From assembly GCA_036397035.1 (NCBI GenBank), contig DASWJS010000007.1, forward strand, positions 1 through 64,000: a stretch of DNA of 64,000 nucleotides, written 5' to 3'. The DNA is from DASWJS01 sp036397035 (GTDB taxonomy: Bacteria; Actinomycetota; AC-67). Numbering within the stretch: position 1 is the first letter of the stretch; the number at the start of each line of letters is the position of its first letter. Under the pieces are notes generated by a model, which was not told the DNA's origin, did no database searches, and was given only the letters and a program-made list of their open reading frames with translations. This document shows positions 7,834 to 18,931 of the stretch, one piece after another. A program made the translations under genes and the position numbers.

Positions 7834-8475
7834 GTGCTGACCGAGCTGTTCTTTCCGCGCGCGTGCCTGTCCTGCCGCGCGACGGGGCATCGCTTCCTGT
7901 GCCCGGCCTGCGAAGCCGCGTTCCCCGCCATCGGGCCGAGCTGCGCGCGCTGCTCCAGACCGCTGCCGGCGCCCGCCCCGCGCTGCTCGGACTGCGCGCA
8001 CGATCCCGCCTTCTCCCGTGCCCGAGCCGTCGCGACCTACGCCGGCGTCGCGCGCGACGCGCTCATGACGCTGAAGTTCGGCGGCGAGCGGCGCGCGGCC
8101 GCCGCGCTCGCGGAACGTATGGCGTCACTCGCGCCCGCAGCCGACGTCGCGACCTTCGTGCCGCCGAGCGCCGGGCTGGGGCTCGGGGCCTACAACACCG
8201 CGGAAGAGCTGGCGCGCGCGGTCGCGCGGCTCCTGCGGATGCCGTGCAGGCCGCTGCTGGCCAAGGTGCGCCGGACGGCCGACCAGGCTTCGCTGGGCCG
8301 CGAGCGCCGCCGCCGCAACCTCGCCGGGGCGTTCCGCTCGCGCCCGGTCCGAGGCCGGGTCCTGCTGGTCGACGACGTCATGACGACGGGCGCGACGGCC
8401 GATGCGTGCGCGCGGGCGCTGCGGGAGGCCGGCGCCGAGGATGTGGGGGTATTGACGTTTACCCGTGCGGTGTAG
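7834..8475 (+). CDS. comF: ComF family phosphoribosyltransferase-like protein
   Basis: 213 residues. The N-terminus has paired zinc knuckles (C-L-S-C ... C-P-A-C and C-A-R-C ... C-S-D-C), followed by the helical linker and a C-terminal PRPP-loop V-L-L-V-D-D-V-M-T-T-G-A-T. ComF proteins take part in DNA uptake in competent species and are linked to helicases in others; the phosphoribosyltransferase reaction is not established. The GTG start is not preceded by a strong ribosome-binding site. The last bases of the gene overlap the promoter-like elements that precede hpf. Confidence 0.85.
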   Translation: MLTELFFPRACLSCRATGHRFLCPACEAAFPAIGPSCARCSRPLPAPAPRCSDCAHDPAFSRARAVATYAGVARDALMTLKFGGERRAAAALAERMASLAPAADVATFVPPSAGLGLGAYNTAEELARAVARLLRMPCRPLLAKVRRTADQASLGRERRRRNLAGAFRSRPVRGRVLLVDDVMTTGATADACARALREAGAEDVGVLTFTRAV

Positions 8476-8478
8476 GAT

Positions 8479-8787
8479 GTGCGAATGGGCTCCCCCGCGG
8501 GTCTGTGGTTGCGGTGGCTCGTCCACCTAGTCGAAGCCAGTAGCAGGCGAAACGACCCACGTAAGGCAACGGATGGTTGCTGAGCATGGTGCTACTTAGG
8601 AGTGAGTCCTGCCGCGCCGGTCCCGCCGGGACCGCGCGCGAGAGGGGGCGAGGGGTCGTGCTCACCCGGTCCGCCAGGACGTCGACGGGCGCGCGGCTTC
8701 GAACCCTCCCGCAGGCGAGTGTGGGGCCAAAGACCAGGTCAGCCGCAGGGGAGTCCATTACTACCGACCCGGTGTCAGGAGGATGGG
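8479..8787 (+). ncRNA. Long non-coding leader of hpf, positional candidate for a raiA-type RNA
   Basis: About 310 nt without a credible ORF separate comF from hpf. A promoter-like pair lies at its left edge (TTGACG 8452-8457 and TAGGAT 8473-8478, spacer only 15 nt). The interval can fold extensively, for example a 7-bp perfect stem CGGTCCC/GGGACCG with a 3-nt loop at 8618-8634. It ends in the hpf ribosome-binding site CAGGAGG at 8777-8783. A conserved structured RNA, the raiA motif, is known upstream of raiA/hpf genes in Firmicutes and Actinobacteria; position and size fit, but I cannot check the consensus by eye. The alternative is an ordinary long 5' UTR. Confidence 0.45.
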
Positions 8788-9393
8788 ATGCGCATCATCG
8801 TCTCGGGCCGCAACATGCACGTTTCCAGCCACCTCAGGGACCACGCCATCCATAAGCTCGAACGCGTCGGGCGCTTTGGCGATCGAATCCAGGCCCTGGA
8901 GATCGAGTTCTCCGAAGAGCACAACCCAAGGATCGCGGCGAAGTTCACCGTCGAGGTCACCGCGACGACCAAGCAACAGGTGATCCGCGCTCACGCGAGC
9001 GGCCCCGACGCGATGAGCGCCGTCGACCTGGTGGAGGACAAGCTCGAGGCGCAAGTCAACAAGCTTCGAAGCCGATTCACCCGGCGCGGGAGCCGGACCA
9101 AGCACCCAAAGATGCCCGAATCACCCGCCTCGTCGGAACCCGGACCCGCTACTAGCTCGAATGGGCAAGCCTCTCCGGTACAATCCGAACCCGGTTCGGA
9201 GGCTTCACCGGAAGGGCCGCAGATCACGCACGTCACGCGATTCACGGTGAAACCGATGACCGCGGAGGAGGCGGTTCTGCAGATGGAGACGCTCGGACAC
9301 GACTTCTACCTCTTCGTCGATGCCGAGAGCGAGCAGGCCGGCGTGGTGTACCGTCGCCGCGATGGCTCCTTCGGGTTGATAGAGCCCGACTAG
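8788..9393 (+). CDS. hpf: Long-form ribosome hibernation promoting factor (HPF/RaiA family)
   Basis: 201 residues. The N-terminal beta-alpha-beta domain (about 1-100) contains R-I-I-V-S-G-R-N and the basic helix region that occupies the decoding/mRNA channel of the 30S subunit. A Ser/Pro/Thr-rich linker (about 110-150) leads to the C-terminal dimerisation domain with F-T-V-K-P-M-T-A-E-E-A and Y-R-R-R-D-G-S-F-G-L-I. Long HPF dimerises 70S ribosomes into inactive 100S particles in stationary phase or stress. Ribosome-binding site AGGAGG precedes ATG 8788. It lies 12 nt before a response regulator, so the two may be co-expressed. Confidence 0.93.
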   Translation: MRIIVSGRNMHVSSHLRDHAIHKLERVGRFGDRIQALEIEFSEEHNPRIAAKFTVEVTATTKQQVIRAHASGPDAMSAVDLVEDKLEAQVNKLRSRFTRRGSRTKHPKMPESPASSEPGPATSSNGQASPVQSEPGSEASPEGPQITHVTRFTVKPMTAEEAVLQMETLGHDFYLFVDAESEQAGVVYRRRDGSFGLIEPD

Positions 9394-9405
9394 TTCGGAG
9401 GAAGC

Positions 9406-10110
9406 GTGAGCGAACACGAGAACGGGGCAGCGCCGGTTCCCATCCCCGACGAACCCATCCGCACCCTCATCGTCGACGATCACGAGCTGTTCCGGCGCGG
9501 CCTTGTGATGGTGCTCGAGCAGGAAAAGGACATCGAGCTGGTGGGCGAGGCGAGCGACGGCGCCGAGGCCCTGCAGATCGCCACCGAGACGCTCCCCGAC
9601 GTGGTCCTGATGGACGTGGTCATGCCGCGCCGCGGTGGAATCGAGGCGACGCGCGCGATCAAGGAAGTCGCGCCGCACACGAAGATCCTGATGCTGACGA
9701 TCTCCGACGAGGAAGCCGACCTCTACGACGCGATCAAAGCGGGCGCGAACGGATACCTGCTCAAGGAGGTTCCCGTCGACGAGGTCGCCGACGCCATCCG
9801 GAAGGTGTTCGCCGGGCAGTCCACGATCAGCCCCTCGATGGCTTCCAAGCTTCTCACCGAGTTCCAGACCATGGTGAAGAAGAGCGACGAGAAGCCGGTG
9901 TCGGCGCAGCCGCGCCTTACCGAGCGCGAGATGGAAGTGCTCAAGCTCGTCGCAAAGGGCAAGAACAACCGGGACATCGCCAAGGACCTGTTCATCTCCG
10001 AGAACACGGTCAAGAACCACATCCGGAACATCCTCGAGAAGCTCCATTTGCACTCCCGGATGCAGGCGGTCGTCTATGCGGTGCGTGAGAAGCTGCTCGA
10101 GATCGAGTAG
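9406..10110 (+). CDS. NarL/FixJ-type two-component response regulator
   Basis: 234 residues. Receiver domain with acidic pair D24/D25, phosphoacceptor D70 in L-M-D-V-V-M-P, Thr near 97 and the K-A-G-A-N-G-Y-L-L-K signature. A linker of about 30 residues leads to a LuxR-type HTH (L-T-E-R-E-M-E-V-L ... N-R-D-I-A ... S-E-N-T-V-K-N-H). No histidine kinase is adjacent, so the regulator is an orphan in this window. GTG start with GGAGG 8 nt upstream. The position between hpf and secA is common in high-GC Gram-positives (recalled, not checked), suggesting a conserved stress or secretion-linked role. Confidence 0.9.
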   Translation: MSEHENGAAPVPIPDEPIRTLIVDDHELFRRGLVMVLEQEKDIELVGEASDGAEALQIATETLPDVVLMDVVMPRRGGIEATRAIKEVAPHTKILMLTISDEEADLYDAIKAGANGYLLKEVPVDEVADAIRKVFAGQSTISPSMASKLLTEFQTMVKKSDEKPVSAQPRLTEREMEVLKLVAKGKNNRDIAKDLFISENTVKNHIRNILEKLHLHSRMQAVVYAVREKLLEIE

Positions 10111-10124
10111 GGCATACTGAGCCC

Positions 10125-12836
<2,712 letters not shown>

Positions 12837-12884
12837 CCCCGATCGTTCATCCCGGTCGCGCCCAGCCGATACACTGACCCGGAC

Positions 12885-13992
12885 ATGAGTGACTTCACTG
12901 CGGAGCTCGCGGTCTTGGCCAAGGCGATTGCCGACGCCAGGGCCTATCTTTGACGTCGATTCCAAGCGCGCACGGCTCGATCAGCTCCAGCGGGAAGCCT
13001 CGGCGCCCGGCCTGTGGGACGACCCCGACGCCGCGAAGGCGTTGCTGTCGCAGATCGCGCGGATCGAAGACGACGTCAAGACCTACGAGTCGCTGACCGC
13101 GCAGCTCGAAGACCTCCAGACCCTGGACGAGCTGGCCGAGTCGGAGGGAGACCAGGCCGCCTTCGACGAGGTGCGTGAGGGCCTCGGGACCCTGCGCAAG
13201 AAGGTCGACGACCTGGAGGTGCGCACGCTGCTCGGCGGCGAGCACGACGAAGGCGATGCGGTCGTCTCGTTGCACTCCGGCGCGGGGGGCACCGAGAGCC
13301 AGGACTGGACCGAGATGCTGCTGCGCATGTACGTGCGCTGGGCAGAGCGCTGTGGCTACGAGGTCGAGCTGATCGACCGGCAGGAGGGTGAGGAGGCGGG
13401 CCTCAAGAGCGCGACCTTCCTGCTGAAGGGCCGTTTCGCCTACGGCAAGATGCGCGCCGAGCACGGCGTGCACAGGCTGGTGCGGATCTCGCCGTTCGAC
13501 TCCAACAAGCGCCGGCACACGTCCTTCGCCGGCATCGACGTCGTGCCGCTGCTGGACGAGGCCGACGCCGACTTCGAGATCCCCGAGTCGGACCTCCGCA
13601 TCGACGTGTATCGGTCCTCGGGGCCGGGCGGGCAGTCGGTGAACACGACCGACTCGGCCGTCCGCATCACGCACCTGCCGACGAACCTGGTCGTCACGTC
13701 GCAGAACGAGCGCTCGCAGCTCCAGAACCGCGCGGTCTGCATGCGCGTGCTCAAGGCCCGGCTCGCCGAGCTGATGCGCCAGGAGCACGCGCAGAAGCTG
13801 GAGGAGCTGCGGGGCGAGCGGAAGGGGATCGACTTCGGCAGCCAGATCCGGTCCTACGTGCTGGACGACCGGCGGGTGAAAGACGTGCGCACGGGCGTCG
13901 AGACCTCGAACACCGAGGCGGTCCTGGACGGCGACATCGACCAGTTCATCCGGGCTTTCCTCGAGTGGCGGCGAGCCGGCGCGACGGCGTAG
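12885..13992 (+). CDS. prfB: Peptide chain release factor 2, expressed by programmed +1 frameshift
   Basis: RF2 terminates translation at UGA and UAA. The zero frame starts at ATG 12885 and meets an in-frame TGA at 12951-12953; a +1 shift then enters the long frame to 13992, giving about 368 residues. The main frame shows the stop-recognition tripeptide S-P-F (in R-I-S-P-F-D-S-N-K) and the catalytic G-G-Q motif in S-G-P-G-G-Q-S-V-N-T. ATG 12885 is preceded by TACACT at 12870-12875 (9-nt gap) and no Shine-Dalgarno sequence, so the message is probably leaderless. Start and frame were chosen from the frameshift signal. Confidence 0.96.
12940..12954 (+). promoter_or_regulatory. prfB programmed frameshift site
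   Basis: The canonical slippery sequence CTT-TGA-C is present (CTT at 12948-12950, TGA at 12951-12953, C at 12954). An AGGG tract at about 12939-12942 provides the internal Shine-Dalgarno-like element, weaker than the AGGGGG of E. coli. When RF2 is scarce the ribosome pauses at UGA and slips +1; when RF2 is abundant a 22-residue product is terminated. This is the classical autoregulation of RF2. Confidence 0.93.
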
Positions 13993-14058
13993 GCGGGCTC
14001 GCTTCTCGCTATAGTTGTGCCGCCTTCCCCTCCCCGAACGACACAGGAGGAACCTCGC

Positions 14059-14907
14059 GTGGCCCAAGCCGCTACGGCTCCAAACGTCGACGACCTCGCG
14101 CGGATCGCGAAAGAGCTGCGTGTGGACATCATTCGCATGCTCGTGAAGGCGGGGTCGGGCCACCCCGGCGGCTCCCTGTCGGAGATCGACATGCTCACGT
14201 GCCTGTACTTCGGCGGGGTGTTGCGGTACCGGCCCGACGAACCCGACTGGCCCGGCCGGGACCGGTTCGTGCTCAGCAAAGGGCACTGCACGCCGGGCTT
14301 CTACTCGACGCTCGCGCGAGCCGGGTACTTCGATCGCGAGTTGCTCTGGACGTTCCGCGAGTTCGGCTCGGCCCTGCAGGGCCACCCCGACCGCACGCGC
14401 TTGGCGGGCGTCGAGGTCTCGGCCGGTTCGCTCGGGCAGGGCCTGTCGATCGCGACCGGCATGGCGATCAGCGCGCGCATCGACGGCGCGGACTGGCACA
14501 CCTACTGCATGCTCGGCGACGGCGAGTCGCAGGCCGGGCAAGTGTGGGAAGCCGTCATGACCGCCGGCAACGCCAAGCTGGACAACCTGACCGCGATCAT
14601 CGACTTCAACCAGGTGCAGCAGACCGGGCTCGTCGCGCGGATCCAGGACCTCGAGCCGCTCGCGGACAAGTTCCGCGCCTTCAAGTGGAACGCGATCTCC
14701 ATCGACGGCCACGACCACGCCCAGTGCCTGAACGCGCTGAACCTGGCGCGCGAGCACACGGGCGAGCCGACGGTCATCATCTCGCGCACGCTCAAGGGCA
14801 AGGGCGTGAGCTGGATGGAGCTGGACCACGACTGGCACGGCAAGGCGCCGGACGAGGCGCAGGCCGAGCGCGCCATCGAGGAGATCCTGAACGGGGGTGC
14901 CGCCTGA
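14059..14907 (+). CDS. Transketolase, N-terminal (thiamine diphosphate-binding) subunit
   Basis: 282 residues. Covers the pyrophosphate-binding half: A-G-S-G-H-P-G-G-S-L-S-E near residue 33, V-L-S-K-G-H-C-T-P-G, and the TPP motif G-D-G-E-S-Q ... N-L-T-A-I-I-D-F-N. Together with the next gene it forms a heterodimeric transketolase of the pentose phosphate pathway or a related DXS-like enzyme. The ribosome-binding site CAGGAGG is at 14044-14050, before GTG 14059. Stop and next start overlap by one base. Confidence 0.92.
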   Translation: MAQAATAPNVDDLARIAKELRVDIIRMLVKAGSGHPGGSLSEIDMLTCLYFGGVLRYRPDEPDWPGRDRFVLSKGHCTPGFYSTLARAGYFDRELLWTFREFGSALQGHPDRTRLAGVEVSAGSLGQGLSIATGMAISARIDGADWHTYCMLGDGESQAGQVWEAVMTAGNAKLDNLTAIIDFNQVQQTGLVARIQDLEPLADKFRAFKWNAISIDGHDHAQCLNALNLAREHTGEPTVIISRTLKGKGVSWMELDHDWHGKAPDEAQAERAIEEILNGGAA

Positions 14908-15833
14908 TGGGCGCCGTCGCTACCCGCAAGGCCTTCGGCGACGCCATCCTTCGCCTGGGCGAGGACCCGCGCGTGGTCGTCCTGACCGGGGACCTCAAGA
15001 ACTCGACCCACACCGAGGACTTCGAGGCGAAGTATCCCGAGCGGTTCGTCGACGTCGGGATCGCGGAGTCGAACATGATCGGCGTCGCGGCGGGCCTGGC
15101 GTTGAGCGGCAAGGTCCCCTTCGCGTGCTCGTTCAGCGCGTTCATCACCGGGCGCCAGGAAACGATCCGCGTCTCGGTGGGTTACAACGAGGCGAACGTT
15201 CGGATCGTCGGAACGCACGTCGGCATCGGCATCGGCGAAGACGGCGCGACGCAGATGGCCATGGAGGACGTCGCCGCGATGCGCGCCCTGCCGAACATGG
15301 CGATCATCCAGCCCTGCGACGAGGTCGAAACGCATCGCGCGGTCGAGTACCTGCTGGACCACCAGGGTCCGGCGTTCCTGCGGCTCACGCGCCAGGGCGT
15401 CCCTGCGATCCACGGCGACGACTACACCTTCCGCTTCGGCGAGCCCGATGTGCTTCGGGAGGGGAGCGACGTGGTGCTGGTCGCGACCGGCGCGCAAGTC
15501 GCCGAGGCGCTCGGCGCCGCCGACGCGCTCGCGACGGAGGGCGTCTCGGCGGGCGTGGTGAACGTGCACACGCTCCAGCCGTTCGGGTCCGCGTCGATCG
15601 TGGAGCGCGCGCGCGCGACGGGCCGGGTTGTCACCGCGGAGGACCACAACGTCAACGGCGGGCTCGGCAGCGCCGTCGCCGAAGCGCTCGCGGAAGCGGG
15701 GGCCGGCGCGCGCCAGGTTCGCGTGGGATTGCGCGGCTACGGCGAGAGCGGGACCACCGCCGAGCTGTACGCGGCACGCGGGCTCGACGCCGCCGGAATC
15801 GCGACCGCCGCGCGCGCGCTGCTCGACCGGTGA
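14907..15833 (+). CDS. Transketolase, C-terminal (pyrimidine-binding) subunit
   Basis: 308 residues. Contains the pyrimidine-binding segment with D-V-G-I-A-E-S-N-M-I-G (catalytic Glu that protonates the thiamine aminopyrimidine) and a C-terminal domain with E-D-H-N-V-N-G-G-L-G. Split transketolases of this kind are common in Actinobacteria and archaea. ATG 14907 overlaps the preceding TGA. The gene ends inside a 20-bp tandem repeat, so the last residues (L-L-D-R) lie in the first repeat copy; downstream copies are untranslated because each begins after the TGA. Confidence 0.92.
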   Translation: MGAVATRKAFGDAILRLGEDPRVVVLTGDLKNSTHTEDFEAKYPERFVDVGIAESNMIGVAAGLALSGKVPFACSFSAFITGRQETIRVSVGYNEANVRIVGTHVGIGIGEDGATQMAMEDVAAMRALPNMAIIQPCDEVETHRAVEYLLDHQGPAFLRLTRQGVPAIHGDDYTFRFGEPDVLREGSDVVLVATGAQVAEALGAADALATEGVSAGVVNVHTLQPFGSASIVERARATGRVVTAEDHNVNGGLGSAVAEALAEAGAGARQVRVGLRGYGESGTTAELYAARGLDAAGIATAARALLDR

Positions 15834-15876
15834 TCGCGCTGCTCGACCGGTGATCGCGCTACTCGACCGGTGATCG
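15815..15876 (+). repeat. Tandem repeat, 20-bp unit, 3.1 copies
   Basis: The unit (containing GCTCGACCGGTGATC) is repeated with period 20 between 15815 and 15876. Copies one and two are identical and the third has a single change (GCT to ACT). The first copy includes the stop codon of the transketolase C subunit, so the array is a recent duplication of the gene's 3' end, lying between that gene and the ftsEX promoter. Confidence 0.9.
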
Positions 15877-15888
15877 AACGCGAGGTGA

Positions 15889-15917
15889 TTGCCCGGCCGG
15901 AAGGCCGCTGCTAGCCT
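15889..15917 (+). promoter_or_regulatory. Putative ftsEX promoter
   Basis: TTGCCC at 15889-15894, a 17-nt spacer, TAGCCT at 15912-15917, about 50 nt before the ftsE ATG. It lies immediately after the tandem repeat array. A GAGAGGGGAG stretch further downstream may serve as ribosome-binding site. Confidence 0.45.
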
Positions 15918-15965
15918 CAACCTGCCCAGCGAGAGGGGAGATGCGCGCGGCTCGTCCGCGAACCC

Positions 15966-16658
15966 ATGATTCGTACCGTCAACGTCACCAAGGTCTACAA
16001 AGGGAACGTCGTCGCGTTGCGCGACGCCTCGATCGACATCCAGAAGGGTGAGTTCGTCTTCCTGGTCGGCCCGTCGGGCTCGGGCAAGTCGACGATGATG
16101 AGCCTGCTGCTGCGCGAGATCGCGCCGACCTCCGGGGAGATCTACGTCGCCGGCAAGAACATCAACACCTTGTCGAGCTGGAAGATCCCGATGCTCCGGC
16201 GCAACGTCGGGTGCGTGTTCCAGGACTTCAAGCTGCTGCCCAACAAGACCGTGTTCGAGAACGTCGCAATCGCGCTGGAGGTCATCGGGCGGCCCAAGAA
16301 CGTGATCGCCGAGCAGGTGCCCGAAGTCCTCGACCTGGTCGGCCTGGGCGGCAAGGGAAAGCACTTCCCCGACGAGCTGTCGGGCGGCGAGCAGCAGCGC
16401 GTGTCGATCGCGCGCGCGTTCGTCAACCGCCCGCCGATCGTCATCGCCGACGAGCCGACCGGCAACCTCGACCCGGCGACCTCGGTGGACATCATGAAGC
16501 TGCTCGACCTGATCAACCGCAGCGGGACGACGATCTTGATGGCGACCCACGACCACGCGATCGTGGACGCGATGCGCCGCCGCGTGATCGAGCTGGACAA
16601 GGGCGTCATCGTGCGCGACCAGGCGCGCGGCGTGTACGGCTACGGCGCGGAGGTCTGA
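15966..16658 (+). CDS. ftsE: Cell division ABC transporter ATPase FtsE
   Basis: 230 residues. Walker A G-P-S-G-S-G-K-S at 35-42, the FtsE-typical Q-loop region V-F-Q-D-F-K-L-L, ABC signature L-S-G-G-E-Q-Q-R and Walker B I-V-I-A-D-E-P-T. With FtsX it forms a membrane complex that transmits ATP hydrolysis to extracellular peptidoglycan hydrolases at the septum. Stop overlaps the ftsX start by one base (TGATG). Confidence 0.96.
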   Translation: MIRTVNVTKVYKGNVVALRDASIDIQKGEFVFLVGPSGSGKSTMMSLLLREIAPTSGEIYVAGKNINTLSSWKIPMLRRNVGCVFQDFKLLPNKTVFENVAIALEVIGRPKNVIAEQVPEVLDLVGLGGKGKHFPDELSGGEQQRVSIARAFVNRPPIVIADEPTGNLDPATSVDIMKLLDLINRSGTTILMATHDHAIVDAMRRRVIELDKGVIVRDQARGVYGYGAEV

Positions 16659-17536
16659 TGGCCGTCAAGCTCGAATACGCGGTCCAGGAGTCGGTCACCA
16701 ACATCCGGCGAAACCTGTTCATGTCCTTCGCCGCGGTGCTGGTCGTGGCGATCTCGCTGTTCCTGTTCGGCGGTGTGTTCCTGCTGCGCACCGCGATCAG
16801 CCGGAGCCTGGACATCTTCACCGCGGGCGTGCGCGTCACGGTGTTCCTCGACGGCGACATCTCGCCGGAGACTCGCGACGAGCTGGATGCGGAGCTGAAG
16901 GCGATGCCCGAGGTGGCGAGCGTGCTGTTCGAGGACAAGCAGCAGGCCTACGAGCGCTTCAAGGAGCTGTACGCGGACCAGCCGAGGTTGATCGAGAACA
17001 CCCGCCCCGACGCGCTCCCGGAAAGCTTCCGCATCGAGCTGGTGAACCCGGAGCAGTTCGCCGTCATCCGGGATCGCTTCCAGGGCCGTGTCGGCGTGGA
17101 CGACATCCGCGACGAGCGCCAAGTCGTCAACGACATCTTCGCCGCGACCCGCGCCCTGCGAACCGCGGCGCTCGCGATGGCGGTCATCGTCGGGATCGCC
17201 GCGACGGTGCTCATCGCGACGATGATCCGAATGGCCATCTACGCCAGGCGCAAGGAGATCGGCATCTTGAAGCTCGTCGGCGCGACGAACTGGTTCATCC
17301 GCGTGCCGTTCATGATGGAGGGCGTCGTGCAGGGCGTCGTCGGGTCGGCGGTCGCGGCGCTGATGCTGCTCGCCGCGCGCCCGAGCCTGTCCAAGTTCAG
17401 CACGCCTTTCGAGTTCTTCAACGTCAACGTCACCTACCTCGACGTCGCGTCCCAAACGGTGTGGCTGGTGCTGGCCGGGGTCGTCGTGGGCGGCGTCGGC
17501 AGCATCGTCGGCCTGCGGAAGTTCCTCGACGTCTGA
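16658..17536 (+). CDS. ftsX: Cell division ABC transporter permease FtsX
   Basis: 292 residues. One membrane segment near residues 20-45, an extracellular domain of about 110 residues (roughly 48-165, with V-T-V-F-L-D-G-D-I), then three more membrane segments, and the family signature R-K-E-I-G-I-L-K-L-V-G-A-T after TM2. The extracellular loop binds and activates the hydrolase partner, here most likely the M23 protein encoded next. Confidence 0.95.
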   Translation: MAVKLEYAVQESVTNIRRNLFMSFAAVLVVAISLFLFGGVFLLRTAISRSLDIFTAGVRVTVFLDGDISPETRDELDAELKAMPEVASVLFEDKQQAYERFKELYADQPRLIENTRPDALPESFRIELVNPEQFAVIRDRFQGRVGVDDIRDERQVVNDIFAATRALRTAALAMAVIVGIAATVLIATMIRMAIYARRKEIGILKLVGATNWFIRVPFMMEGVVQGVVGSAVAALMLLAARPSLSKFSTPFEFFNVNVTYLDVASQTVWLVLAGVVVGGVGSIVGLRKFLDV

Positions 17537-17693
17537 CCACGCTGCGTCGTGTTTGCACGTCAGAGCCCCGCTTTGCACCGCTGGTGCGCCTGAGCAGATC
17601 TGTTGCTAGAGTAAACAACTGAGTCACGAGACCTCTAGAGATCATCAATTTCGGTCGATAGCATTGGTCGAGCATCGAAAGGGGAGAGGAACC

Positions 17694-18908
17694 GTGCGGG
17701 GGGTTGGAAGACCGAACGCGTTCGTCGCCGTCGCGCTCGCCGTCGCAGCGACCGTCGCGCTCGTTCCGTCGCCGGCGGCGGCATACCACAGCGAGCGCCA
17801 GCAAGAGCTGCAGCAGCTCATCGCCGACAAGCAACATGACATCGCGCGACTCAACGCGCGCGAGCAGAACCTGCTCGCGCAACTGAACGAGTCCAACGCG
17901 CGCGAGGCGCGCTTGCGCGACCTGTTGCTCAGCGCCCAGGCGCAACTCGCCGTCGCGCGCCGCGAGCTTGCCGAGCTGGTGAAGCGAGTGGACCTCGTCC
18001 AGGTCCAGCTCTCGCAGAACAGGCGGGAACTCGACCAGGCGCTCGCCGACCTCGAGCTGCAAGGCGACATCCTGGACGCGCGGGTGGCGCAGCTCTACAC
18101 CTCCGCTCCGTCGTCGTACTCCCGGATGTTCACCGTCGCGGAGTCGTTCACCGACCTGATCGACGCCGAGGAGTTCGCCGCGGCGATCGTGCAGAGCGAT
18201 CGCGAGCTGATCGATTCGATCGAGGCGCAGAAAGTGCTGATCGAGCAGCGCCAGGCCGAGATCGAAACGCGCCTGGCGGCGCTCGAACAGGATCGCAAGG
18301 CGGCCCGCGCGACCACGCAGGAGGTCGCTCTGCTGGAGGGCCAGCGCGAGCAGGCCTGGCGCCGGATCGCCACCGAGGTCGCCTTCCAGAAGCGGCTCCT
18401 GGCCGAGCTGCAGTCGAAGGAGGCGCGGTTCAAGAAGGCGCTCGCAGCGATGGAGCGCGAGTCGAACCAGATCGCCGCGTTCTTGCAGGGCGCCCAGGCC
18501 GGCCAGTCGGTCATCCAGGGCAAGGGAGGCTGGCTCAAGTGGCCTGTTTCGGGCTACATCTCCTCCGGCTACGGGTACCGGACTCATCCGATCTACGGCT
18601 ACCGATCGTTCCACACCGGCATCGACATCGCCGCGCCGAGCGGCGCCACGGTGCGCGCCGCTCGCAAGGGCACCGTCCTGGACACCGGCTACATGGGCGC
18701 CTATGGACTGACGGTCATCATGGGACACGGCAACGGGATCGCAACGGTGTACGCGCACCTCAGCCAGGTCTACGTCAGCCCGGGCGAGCACGTCTCGACG
18801 CTGGAGTCGATCGCTGCGGTCGGCTCGACCGGCTGGTCCACCGGCCCGCACTTGCACTTCGAGGTGCGCGTCAACGGGCAGCACACGAACCCGATGCAGT
18901 GGCTGTAG
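17694..18908 (+). CDS. Secreted coiled-coil M23 peptidoglycan endopeptidase (EnvC-like partner of FtsEX)
   Basis: 404 residues. Signal peptide with cleavage after about residue 30 (A-A-A-Y), a long Gln/Glu/Ala/Leu-rich coiled coil (about 33-275), then a LytM/M23 domain. The zinc ligands are intact: H-T-G-I-D gives the first His and Asp, and H-L-H-F-E-V gives the last His pair; Y-A-H-L is also present. GTG 17694 was chosen over a TTG 30 nt upstream because AGGGGAGAGGA lies just before it and the signal peptide is then canonical. Adjacent to ftsEX, it is probably the hydrolase controlled by that complex. Unlike EnvC, whose site is degenerate, this one looks catalytic. Confidence 0.9.
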   Translation: MRGVGRPNAFVAVALAVAATVALVPSPAAAYHSERQQELQQLIADKQHDIARLNAREQNLLAQLNESNAREARLRDLLLSAQAQLAVARRELAELVKRVDLVQVQLSQNRRELDQALADLELQGDILDARVAQLYTSAPSSYSRMFTVAESFTDLIDAEEFAAAIVQSDRELIDSIEAQKVLIEQRQAEIETRLAALEQDRKAARATTQEVALLEGQREQAWRRIATEVAFQKRLLAELQSKEARFKKALAAMERESNQIAAFLQGAQAGQSVIQGKGGWLKWPVSGYISSGYGYRTHPIYGYRSFHTGIDIAAPSGATVRAARKGTVLDTGYMGAYGLTVIMGHGNGIATVYAHLSQVYVSPGEHVSTLESIAAVGSTGWSTGPHLHFEVRVNGQHTNPMQWL

Positions 18909-18931
18909 CCCCGCCCGCGTAGCATCCGGGC

